Shown in pieces: positions 1-6,177 of a stretch of DNA of 6,435 bases. The number at the start of each line of letters is the position of its first letter. Position 1 is the stretch's first letter. The notes under the pieces are model-generated. The model worked only from the letters and a program-made list of their open reading frames with translations. It did not search any database and had not been told where the DNA came from. The position numbers were made by a program, and so were the translations under genes. Source of the stretch: an uncultured Lachnospiraceae bacterium (GTDB lineage Bacteria; Bacillota; Clostridia; Lachnospirales; Lachnospiraceae); NCBI GenBank assembly GCA_902796375.1, contig CADBOW010000003.1, positions 1-6,435 on the forward strand, in the 5' to 3' direction.

Positions 1-5
1 CCCAA

Positions 6-45
6 ACCCGGCTAGCGCCGGGCTTCGCGCCGTTGGCGCTCGGGT
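6..45. repeat. GC-rich imperfect inverted repeat (hairpin 1)
   Basis: ACCCG at 6-10 pairs with CGGGT at 41-45, and AGCGCC at 14-19 pairs with GGCGCT at 35-40. A 3-base bulge (11-13) lies on the left arm and the apical loop is 15 bases. An alternative smaller hairpin uses CCCGGC (7-12) with GCCGGG (17-22) around a TAGC loop. There is no T-tract after it on either strand, so it is not a terminator by itself. It is the first of three consecutive hairpins. It could be the 3' part of a structured transcript entering from the left edge, or an intergenic palindromic repeat. Confidence 0.55.
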
Positions 46-51
46 GCGTAC

Positions 52-84
52 GGTTCTCGAAACACCTGATGGTGTTTCGGAACC
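52..84. repeat. Long near-perfect inverted repeat (hairpin 2)
   Basis: GGTTC (52-56) and CGAAACACC (58-66) pair with GGTGTTTCG (71-79) and GAACC (80-84). This gives 14 base pairs interrupted only by a bulged T at 57, with a TGAT loop. The hairpin sits immediately before the terminator on the plus strand and just beyond it on the minus strand. No T-tract follows directly. Such a long, nearly perfect stem is unlikely by chance, but its role cannot be read from the sequence. Confidence 0.65.
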
Positions 85-85
85 T

Positions 86-117
86 AAAAAACCTCCGGAT
101 GATCCGGAGGTTTTTCT
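86..117. terminator. Bidirectional intrinsic terminator downstream of efp
   Basis: CCTCCGGA (92-99) pairs with TCCGGAGG (103-110) around a 3-base TGA loop. The stem is flanked by A86-A91 on the left and T111-T115 on the right. The hairpin is therefore followed by a T-run on both strands: TTTTTCT on plus and TTTTTT on minus. It ends efp transcription about 30 bases after the efp stop codon. It would equally end any plus-strand transcript arriving from the left of the window. Confidence 0.9.
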
Positions 118-144
118 ATATGATGTAGGCCTTATATCTAGGGC

Positions 145-702
145 TTATGCACGGCCGGTGTACTCACCGGTTCTGGTATCGATGGTGATCATCTCGCCGG
201 TATTGATGAAGAGCGGGATGTTCAGTGTAGCGCCGGTTTCTACGGTACAGGGCTTGGTAGCATTTGTAGCTGTATTTCCCTTTACGCCGGGTTCACACTC
301 TGTAACCTCAAGAGTAACCTGGATCGGCGGCTCACAGGAGAAGACAGAGCCCTTATAGAAGCTCAGCTTGCAGTTCTCATTCTCCTTTACAAATTTCATG
401 GCATCGGCGATAAGAGAAGCATTTACCGGTGTCATCTCATAGGTCTCGGAATCCATGAAGTAGTAGAGGTCGCCATCCTTGTAGGAATAGCTCATGTCCT
501 TCTTCTCAATATGTGCAGTTTCAAACTTCTCTGTGGGGCGGAAGGTACGCTCAACGACACCGCCATTGATGATGTTCTTCAGCTTGGCACGAACAAAGGC
601 TGCGCCCTTTCCCGGTTTAACATGCATGAACTCAATGATCTGGTATACATTTCCTTCAATCTCAACGGTGATACCGTTTCTGAACTCGCCTGCAGATATC
701 AT
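145..702 (-). CDS. efp: Elongation factor P
   Basis: EF-P binds between the ribosomal P and E sites and stimulates peptide-bond formation on ribosomes stalled at consecutive prolines; it acts in the cytoplasm. The 185-residue product has the usual length and three-domain order: a KOW-like N-terminal domain (about 1-62), a central OB domain (about 65-125) and a C-terminal OB domain (about 128-184). The modified-loop motif VKPGKGAAF is present with Lys32 at the tip, the position that is post-translationally modified in EF-P homologues (5-aminopentanolylated in Bacillus subtilis). The C-terminal signature around KPCTVETGATLNIPLFINTG (150-169) is recognisable, with Cys152 where Ala is usual. The ATG start follows GGGAGG at a 7-base spacing. 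The gene has its own promoter inside the end of the upstream gene and a strong terminator after it. The modification enzymes are not in this window. Confidence 0.97.
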   Translation of the reverse strand: MISAGEFRNGITVEIEGNVYQIIEFMHVKPGKGAAFVRAKLKNIINGGVVERTFRPTEKFETAHIEKKDMSYSYKDGDLYYFMDSETYEMTPVNASLIADAMKFVKENENCKLSFYKGSVFSCEPPIQVTLEVTECEPGVKGNTATNATKPCTVETGATLNIPLFINTGEMITIDTRTGEYTGRA

Positions 703-787
703 AATATATCCTCCCTTTATTTTCCTTGGTTGTAAGGATTTCGTTCTTGATCATTTCGATCGTGCTCCAGCACGCACGAACATTTAT
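703..787 (-). promoter_or_regulatory. efp 5' leader with small inverted repeats
   Basis: If the promoter at 788-816 is correct, the efp mRNA carries a leader of about 75-80 bases. It contains the 14-base palindrome CGTGCTCCAGCACG (761-774). It also contains a weaker pair, TCCTT (723-727) with AAGGA (734-738), located just before the Shine-Dalgarno site. Neither has a following T-tract on the minus strand, so they look like leader structure and not termination signals. No known riboswitch or leader peptide is recognised. The interpretation as a regulatory leader is inference. Confidence 0.35.
710..715 (-). promoter_or_regulatory. efp ribosome binding site
   Basis: On the minus strand GGGAGG lies 7 bases upstream of the efp ATG at 702. 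It is a near-ideal Shine-Dalgarno sequence and fixes the efp start. Confidence 0.85.
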
Positions 788-816
788 ATTTTATAATAAG
801 AGAAACAGTTTTTCAA
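788..816 (-). promoter_or_regulatory. Predicted efp promoter
   Basis: On the minus strand TTGAAA (816-811, 5 of 6 consensus) is followed after exactly 17 bases by TAAAAT (793-788, 5 of 6 consensus). Overlapping TATAAA alternatives occur in the same AT-rich stretch. The -35 box contains the TGA stop codon of the upstream YfhO-like gene (813-815), so the promoter begins inside that gene. This would allow efp to be expressed independently of the large membrane protein gene. Confidence 0.65.
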
Positions 817-3800
817 CAGTTTTTTTTGCGTCGGCGGAACCAGAGAGCAACGATGATCAATATCAGGGCAGTGGCCCCGGTTCCGGCGATACCCAGCCAG
901 GCTCCCGGCGGAGTGTAGGAGAGTTTGATGGTATGCTCGCCCTTGGTGACCGGAAGCCAGACACCGCCCACAATATCCTTCGGAGCTGTTTCCACGCCGT
1001 CCACATAGCAGGTCCAGCCGGTCATATTCGGGATGGACAGATAGACAACTCCGTCCTCCGGGGCATTGATCTTTCCGGACATGGAAGTGAAGCCCTGTTC
1101 AATATCTGTCATAACATAGTCCTTCAGCTTCTCGTACAGCTGGTTGAAGGAGTATTCATTTGCTGTTGCGATCCGGATGAAGTAATCCGTGGTTTCCGTA
1201 AACAGGGTTGCCTGGAAGGTGTCCGCCTGTCCGGCAGTTGTGGTTCCGATGTAGAAGATCGAGTTGTTGTAGGAAATGTATACATCTCCCTCCACATCCT
1301 TTGCAACAGAGACCCATACGGGTACTTCCGTGCTGGTTCCGGCCTCCAGACCGGAGGAGTCGGCCAGAATGTAGCTGTAATTCTCTTTCTCAGTTTCCGT
1401 CAGCTTGTTCGGATCCGTTTCGGGGATAATCTCCTCATACAGGTCATAACAGCCGAGAACCCGGGCAAATGCATTCTGATAGGTGAATGCATTTCCCTTA
1501 TCCGATCTTTCATCTGTAAACGCATTCGGAGAGAGGGAATTCCAGGTCTCCAGATCCTTGTTGTCTGGCATGAAGATTCCCACCGGAAGGTAATACGGAT
1601 TCTCATGCAGATTCAGATTGTCATAGTGATCCACGATGGGATGATGGGACCAGGAAGAATCCAGGTAATCATTTGAAATGTTATATTTCACATGAAGCAT
1701 CATATCCGCCAGCGGGTTACCGGAGGTGTAGAGCAAAGAGTTATTTGTGGTCAGAAGATTCCATTTCCAGAACATTTCCATATGCTGCTGCGTCATGTAG
1801 GATGAAAATGCGGTAATGGAGCTGATGTTGGTGGCTTCTGCCACATTATAGGCCTTGTCTGCAATATACTCGGTTGCGGTAAAGGGATCCTTCATATCCG
1901 GGTGTCTGTCTGCAAGCTCATTTACCTGATCCGCCACCTTGAAGGTGATCCTTCCGCCGATGGACTGCGGGAAGGTATGGAAGCTGCTGAGTATCACCTC
2001 GACGAAGCAGATGGCAAGGATCGCGGTGCGCATCTGCTTTCGGTAACGTTTATACAGCTGCCCCAGGCAGAGCAGGAGATATACGCCTGTGAAGCAGAGC
2101 GTCATGGTGAGAGTCAGGGAAGACATATAGTCCTCCGCATATGCCCATACGCTGAGGCCGGAGAATGCAACCAGCGGAATTCCCAGAGACAGGGCAAACT
2201 TACGTCCTTTGATCTCCTGCCAGCACAGAATGCAGTCATAGAAGGATACGATCAGAAGGAACAGGAAGAATGCTGCAAACCGGTTCGGAACCTTGACCTG
2301 ATAATGGAAGCCGTGGAATACATAGTTCAGGATACTGCTTCCGAAGGCCAGGAAATAAACTGCGATCAGGATCGTCCTGCGGATCCGGACGGACAGCTTC
2401 ACCCTTTTGTTCAGCAGGAACAGAGGGATGCATACCAGCACCAGGATACCGATGTACAGATTGACTGAGAAGTCATTGTCCGTAACGATGACCGGATCGC
2501 GGTAGGCTGTACTGTCAGAGAAGACGGACAGATAGGAACCGCCGGCCTTGGTTACAGGGGAAATGGTATCCGCCGCCTTGTAGGGGGATTCCATTGTCTT
2601 CATATAATATGGGATCAGCCGGAAGAGAGCAAGACCTGCTGCAGCGACGGATGTCAGAGCAAACCGGATGCCCTTCCGGAAGAAATCCCGGACATTTTCG
2701 AATTCCATCAGGAAGAAATACAGGAAGAGGAATTCGCAGATCATGAAAGCATAATATGCATCCGACATCTGTGTGAAGAGCATACAGATGTACAATGCGG
2801 GCTTTTTATCATAGATTAGCCGTTCCATACCCAGGATCAGGAGAGGAACATAGTAAAGGAAACCGAAGTTGCCGTACATGAAGAATGCGATGGCATAGGA
2901 CGAAAGCCCGTATACGGTTCCCAGTACGATCAGTCTCCAGTCTCGCTTATCCATCCTTTCTCCCCGGCGGCGATGAGTCAGATACAGAATGAGACACAGC
3001 CCCGGAAGAATGAAATGAACAAAATAGGTCAAAGTGAAGAACAGAAGATACATGGATGTGGGCAGAATCAGATTCTGCAGGAAGGTCCATGGAGTCAGGA
3101 CATAGGCCAGAAAACTGTTATACCGGTCCACGGCGATTCCCATATTCCAGTTCAGGAAGGAGTAATTTCCGTTCTTCAGGTTGTTGGAGAAACCGACGAA
3201 ATTGTTGAAGCCCTGATCATATCCGTCTCCGGCGACGGTGGTCCGGCTGCCGAAGGGAGCACTGCTGGTATACATCTGTGTCAGCAGGAAGATCAGAGTC
3301 AGGATCACGAAGGTAAGGATATATACATAATTATCCCGGATCCAGTCGGAGATTCCGGAGATCGCACGGTTGCATGTGGTAGAGGGCTTCACTGCATTTT
3401 TCACCGCCAGAAGGATCAGAATTGCAAGAAATGCAACGCTGATGGCGATTCCAATATAGAAATAGATCGGATAATAATCCAGAACGATCTCATTCATTCC
3501 TTCGGAGACCGGGATCATCATCTGTCCGTTCATAAAGGTTTTGATCTCGGAACCGTCGGTTCCGGTGATGCTCCAGCCGCTCCGGCACGGGAAGGGAAGG
3601 ATGATATATCCGGCCTCGGCCGCGTTGCAGGATACGGCGCATGAAGTCTCCGTATTTTTCACCACAGCGGAAGCAGACAAAGTCTCGTACAGCTTCTTGT
3701 AATTCTCTTCATTGAAGGTAGCGTAATCGGAAGTGAAATCGGTCTGAACGATATCCCGATTTGTGATATCGTGGATGAAATTCGCGGAGTCTCCCGCCTC

Positions 3801-5981
3801 ATGATATCCCAGGTGATGTATGCCGAACAGACTGGCATAGATGTCGCCGGCCTGCTTCGGAGTAAATGCAAACAGATAGGAGGTCTTCCGGGGATCCTCT
3901 GCTCCGTTGGGATCGAAGATGGGGGATTCCATGTTATTCATGTCCCCGTCCGCACTCTTAAATACGGAAGCCCCGCCGATTACTTCGGTCACCAGATTGT
4001 TCTGGGAATAGAAGGGATAGTCCGTGCTGTAGTTCCAGTCATCTACGGATTTCGGAAGGAAAAATCCATGAAGACTGTAGGGGTTCTTGAAAACGGACAG
4101 GGAATCTGTCTCTGTCAGAGGCTCCACGGTGGAATCCACGCTGTCTTTGCCTCCCCGCTTCTTCGTAATGATGAAATCATATCCATTCATCATGTTCGTC
4201 AGAGGCGTGGAGTCATTATTGTCAGGATCGTAGTAGTAGACCCGGCTTCCGGGAATCGCGTCCTGGATCGCGCGGGATGCCTCATATACCTGGTAGTCGA
4301 TGGATTCCGCGTAGGTTTTCGATGCGGAGCCCACGGACCGGAGACCGTCCACATAGGTCCAGCAGACCTCGGCGATCATGAGAACCGGCAGTATCGCCAG
4401 AAGCACACCCTTGGTCATACTGTTATTCCGGAAGAATACAATGAGAGCAAAATAGATCGCAAGGAACTCCAGAGAGTAGATCACCGGCTGGATGGAGTCG
4501 TAATTGTCACAGAGCTTCGGTGTCAGGATCACAAGAATGGAAAGCAGACCCATGGCTGCAATCAGCTGCCATACCGGGGTATGCTCCACATTCATAAGCT
4601 CTTCATATGCCATGGAGAGCATCTGAACTATGAAAATGAAACCGAAGAGACATACATTTGCCTCGGAATAGAAGAATCCGTTGAACAGATAGTTGGGCGT
4701 CATAAGGAAGAGCCCCACGAAAAGTGCCGCAAGGACACTGCACTGGCTGATCCTCCGCCGGAGGGAGATATTCGGATTTCCCGCATAAAGGACGATCAGG
4801 AAAAGCGCCAGAATGCCGCAGAAAATATCGATCCCGTATCCGTAATAATTGGTTCCGGAGGGAGCGGTGGTTGGGAAGAATGCCTTGAAGGCATCGAAAA
4901 ACGTGGTGGTATTTGTGCCCAGAGGGAAACTTAGAGACAGCTCACTTTGCATAAATGAGCTTCCGAAACAGTTTACCACGATAAGGGCGCCTGCACCCAC
5001 GGCAAGCACATCGGAGATCAGCTTCAGCAGAAGATTCCATAGTGCGGTCCGAAGATTTGCATAGTCAAATGCCGCTGCATAGATCAGCGTAAAGATAAAT
5101 ACGATGATGGCCATATGGAAGCTGCAGAAGATGGATGCGGTCATGAGGGCTGCGTAAAGCCTCCATTTTCCGTTCTCCAGCAGGTTGTCGAGGGCCATCA
5201 GCAGGAGCGGGAAGAGGACCACCACGGAAAGGTGGCTCACATCCAGACCCTGTCCCAGCATATATGCGGACAGAGCGAAGGCTACGGAGAATCCCAGATT
5301 GGAAAGATCCAGACGGGCGATAAAGGCGCCGATGACGGATTTCGGTTCTCCGGTGCTGCCCAGAATGAAATCCTTCTTTGCGGTTTTGCCTGCAGCGGCG
5401 GCTTTCTCCAGTGCCCGTTCCTTCCGACGTGCAAGCCGGTCCCGGATCGCCAGGATCGCATCGGAACGGCGTTCCTCCATGGCAAGGCGCTGGCGCTCGA
5501 TCCGTTCCTTCCGACGTGTCAGGAACATGGAGAAGAAGAGTCCGGCGAGTCCGATCTTCAGCGCATAAAGAAGGTTCAGAACACTTAAAATGGCTGTGCG
5601 CGGGAAGATCAGAATGATCAGATTCAGAGGATCTGACAGATAGTAGGTAAATACCGTGGTGAAATCATAACCGGAGCCGGCGGTAAGGCTGTAGGACAGG
5701 CTGCTTCCGTTATGGACCCGGTCATATAATTCGTAATAATACGTGAGATGCCTGGTCATGCCGCCGGAGGTCATAACATCCTTTCCACCGAAGGGTGCAA
5801 AGGAACCGGCCAGCATTCCCAGAAGGACTGCGATCACCGGGATCAGAAATGCCAGGATCCGAAGAGTACGGACCGGATCGGATTTTCTTCCGATCGATCT
5901 TACGGCAGCGGATTCCTTCTTTGTTGTCGCCGGTTTTGCTGCTGCCTTCGCTTCCTGTTTGGACTTGGTCTGCTTCGCCAT
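813..5981 (-). CDS. Tandem double YfhO-family membrane protein (GT-C-like)
   Basis: This 1,722-residue polytopic membrane protein contains two YfhO-like units in one chain. Unit 1 spans about residues 41-860 and unit 2 about 885-1714, joined by a basic linker (861-884). Each has TM1 followed by an APFG motif (62-65; 908-911), many hydrophobic helices, a large extracytoplasmic region (about 537-836; 1330-1690) ending in a GW...DG...P(V)...G...Y.P beta segment, and a final TM. Ordinary YfhO proteins are about half this length. The N-terminus is basic and low-complexity (1-38), an Arg/Glu-rich loop lies at 155-226, and the C-terminus is RRRKKNC. In the family, B. subtilis YfhO uses an undecaprenyl-phosphate sugar made by CsbB to glycosylate lipoteichoic acid; such a role here is inference. 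The ATG at 5981 has GGAGG 9 bases upstream. An in-frame TTG at 6023 would coincide with the predicted transcription start, so it was rejected. No flippase or CsbB-like partner is in the window. Confidence 0.85.
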   Translation of the reverse strand: MAKQTKSKQEAKAAAKPATTKKESAAVRSIGRKSDPVRTLRILAFLIPVIAVLLGMLAGSFAPFGGKDVMTSGGMTRHLTYYYELYDRVHNGSSLSYSLTAGSGYDFTTVFTYYLSDPLNLIILIFPRTAILSVLNLLYALKIGLAGLFFSMFLTRRKERIERQRLAMEERRSDAILAIRDRLARRKERALEKAAAAGKTAKKDFILGSTGEPKSVIGAFIARLDLSNLGFSVAFALSAYMLGQGLDVSHLSVVVLFPLLLMALDNLLENGKWRLYAALMTASIFCSFHMAIIVFIFTLIYAAAFDYANLRTALWNLLLKLISDVLAVGAGALIVVNCFGSSFMQSELSLSFPLGTNTTTFFDAFKAFFPTTAPSGTNYYGYGIDIFCGILALFLIVLYAGNPNISLRRRISQCSVLAALFVGLFLMTPNYLFNGFFYSEANVCLFGFIFIVQMLSMAYEELMNVEHTPVWQLIAAMGLLSILVILTPKLCDNYDSIQPVIYSLEFLAIYFALIVFFRNNSMTKGVLLAILPVLMIAEVCWTYVDGLRSVGSASKTYAESIDYQVYEASRAIQDAIPGSRVYYYDPDNNDSTPLTNMMNGYDFIITKKRGGKDSVDSTVEPLTETDSLSVFKNPYSLHGFFLPKSVDDWNYSTDYPFYSQNNLVTEVIGGASVFKSADGDMNNMESPIFDPNGAEDPRKTSYLFAFTPKQAGDIYASLFGIHHLGYHEAGDSANFIHDITNRDIVQTDFTSDYATFNEENYKKLYETLSASAVVKNTETSCAVSCNAAEAGYIILPFPCRSGWSITGTDGSEIKTFMNGQMMIPVSEGMNEIVLDYYPIYFYIGIAISVAFLAILILLAVKNAVKPSTTCNRAISGISDWIRDNYVYILTFVILTLIFLLTQMYTSSAPFGSRTTVAGDGYDQGFNNFVGFSNNLKNGNYSFLNWNMGIAVDRYNSFLAYVLTPWTFLQNLILPTSMYLLFFTLTYFVHFILPGLCLILYLTHRRRGERMDKRDWRLIVLGTVYGLSSYAIAFFMYGNFGFLYYVPLLILGMERLIYDKKPALYICMLFTQMSDAYYAFMICEFLFLYFFLMEFENVRDFFRKGIRFALTSVAAAGLALFRLIPYYMKTMESPYKAADTISPVTKAGGSYLSVFSDSTAYRDPVIVTDNDFSVNLYIGILVLVCIPLFLLNKRVKLSVRIRRTILIAVYFLAFGSSILNYVFHGFHYQVKVPNRFAAFFLFLLIVSFYDCILCWQEIKGRKFALSLGIPLVAFSGLSVWAYAEDYMSSLTLTMTLCFTGVYLLLCLGQLYKRYRKQMRTAILAICFVEVILSSFHTFPQSIGGRITFKVADQVNELADRHPDMKDPFTATEYIADKAYNVAEATNISSITAFSSYMTQQHMEMFWKWNLLTTNNSLLYTSGNPLADMMLHVKYNISNDYLDSSWSHHPIVDHYDNLNLHENPYYLPVGIFMPDNKDLETWNSLSPNAFTDERSDKGNAFTYQNAFARVLGCYDLYEEIIPETDPNKLTETEKENYSYILADSSGLEAGTSTEVPVWVSVAKDVEGDVYISYNNSIFYIGTTTAGQADTFQATLFTETTDYFIRIATANEYSFNQLYEKLKDYVMTDIEQGFTSMSGKINAPEDGVVYLSIPNMTGWTCYVDGVETAPKDIVGGVWLPVTKGEHTIKLSYTPPGAWLGIAGTGATALILIIVALWFRRRKKNC
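5415..5431. repeat. 17-base direct repeat, copy A
   Basis: The sequence CCGTTCCTTCCGACGTG recurs exactly at 5502-5518. The two copies are 87 bases (29 codons) apart, so they are in frame, and both encode RRKER in the charged loop of the YfhO-like protein (here residues 185-189) with identical codons. Confidence 0.85.
5502..5518. repeat. 17-base direct repeat, copy B
   Basis: This is an exact second copy of the 17-mer at 5415-5431. It encodes RRKER at residues 156-160, at the membrane-proximal start of the charged loop. Flanking bases differ on both sides, so the identity is limited to these 17 bases. Confidence 0.85.
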
Positions 5982-5990
5982 TTTTATGTT

Positions 5991-5995
5991 CCTCC
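5991..5995 (-). promoter_or_regulatory. Ribosome binding site deciding the YfhO-like start
   Basis: GGAGG on the minus strand lies 9 bases upstream of the ATG at 5981. It selects this start (protein beginning MAKQTKSKQ) over the in-frame upstream TTG at 6023, which has no comparable site and would sit at the expected transcription start. Confidence 0.85.
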
Positions 5996-6026
5996 AAAAT
6001 GCCTTTTTGATACAAAATAACAATTT

Positions 6027-6055
6027 ATTATATCATATTATATATGGAGATTCTA
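6027..6055 (-). promoter_or_regulatory. Predicted promoter of the YfhO-like gene (extended -10)
   Basis: On the minus strand TGATATAAT (6035-6027) is a perfect TGN-TATAAT extended -10. A weak -35 (TAGAAT, 6055-6050, 3 of 6) lies 17 bases upstream. A second TATAAT occurs 10 bases further upstream (6042-6037) but has no good -35. Transcription would start near 6020, giving a leader of about 40 bases before the ATG at 5981. Confidence 0.6.
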
Positions 6056-6101
6056 TCTTTTTTCTTTCACTTCGGGACCCGGGGCGGGGCTGTGGAAATC
6101 C

Positions 6102-6130
6102 TTTTCATTCGACGGATAGTATGTTATAAT
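6102..6130 (+). promoter_or_regulatory. Predicted promoter of the TM2 gene (extended -10)
   Basis: TTTTCA (6102-6107, 4 of 6 consensus) is followed after 17 bases by a perfect TATAAT (6125-6130), preceded by TG at 6122-6123 to give TGTTATAAT. Transcription is expected to start near 6137. That leaves a leader of about 40 bases before the GTG start at 6178 and argues against a TTG start at 6139. Confidence 0.7.
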
Positions 6131-6161
6131 CTTATGGATTGGGTAGACATGTATCTGAAGG

Positions 6162-6173
6162 AAAGGAACGAGG
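6162..6173 (+). promoter_or_regulatory. Ribosome binding site of the TM2 gene
   Basis: This purine-rich stretch, AAAGGAACGAGG, lies upstream of the GTG at 6178. AAGGA gives a spacing of about 10-11 bases and the overlapping GAGG only 4, so the first is more likely used. It supports the GTG start. Confidence 0.55.
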
Positions 6174-6177
6174 ATCC

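Larger units (their letters stand above)
5304..5519 (-). other. Arg/Glu-rich cytoplasmic loop inserted in YfhO unit 1
   Basis: Residues 155-226 of the YfhO-like protein lie between two hydrophobic segments. They are dominated by Arg, Lys, Glu and Ala with heptad-like spacing, which suggests a helical or coiled-coil stretch of about 50-60 residues followed by a short Gly/Lys linker. The equivalent place in unit 2 (around residues 1003-1016) has only a short basic turn, THRRRGERMDKRDW. The positive charge argues that the loop is cytoplasmic. It could mediate oligomerisation or contact with a cytosolic partner; that is inference. Confidence 0.6.

Noticed and set aside
52..84. Possible tRNA T-arm (GGTTC...)
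   Set aside because: The stem is 14 pairs with a 4-base loop, not a 5-pair T-stem with a 7-base loop. No acceptor, anticodon or D arm, nor CCA end, is present.
44..358. 104-codon open frame on the plus strand starting in the hairpin region
   Set aside because: It runs through the terminator and then opposite the efp coding region. No protein resemblance.
761..774. Palindrome as terminator of the YfhO-like gene
   Set aside because: The stem is only 5-6 pairs and no T-tract follows on the minus strand.
726..1676. 316-codon open frame on the plus strand
   Set aside because: It overlaps the C-terminal part of the YfhO-like gene and the efp leader on the opposite strand. The product is compositionally odd and has no family resemblance.
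3771..4934. 387-codon open frame on the plus strand, opposite the YfhO-like gene
   Set aside because: It is antisense to a clearly real membrane-protein gene. The translation is rich in His, Gly, Arg and Gln with no recognisable domain, as expected for the complement of a hydrophobic coding frame, and no convincing ribosome site was noted.
5982..6023. Upstream TTG start adding 14 residues to the YfhO-like protein
   Set aside because: The TTG at 6023 falls at the predicted transcription start and lacks a ribosome site, while ATG at 5981 has GGAGG at 9 bases.
5743..6129. 128-codon open frame on the plus strand crossing the divergent promoter region
   Set aside because: Most of it is the complement of the N-terminal part of the YfhO-like gene and the rest crosses promoter DNA. 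No domain is recognisable.
6139..6177. Upstream TTG start adding 13 residues to the TM2 protein
   Set aside because: It lies within a couple of bases of the predicted transcription start. The GTG at 6178 has a purine-rich ribosome site and better fits the family length.
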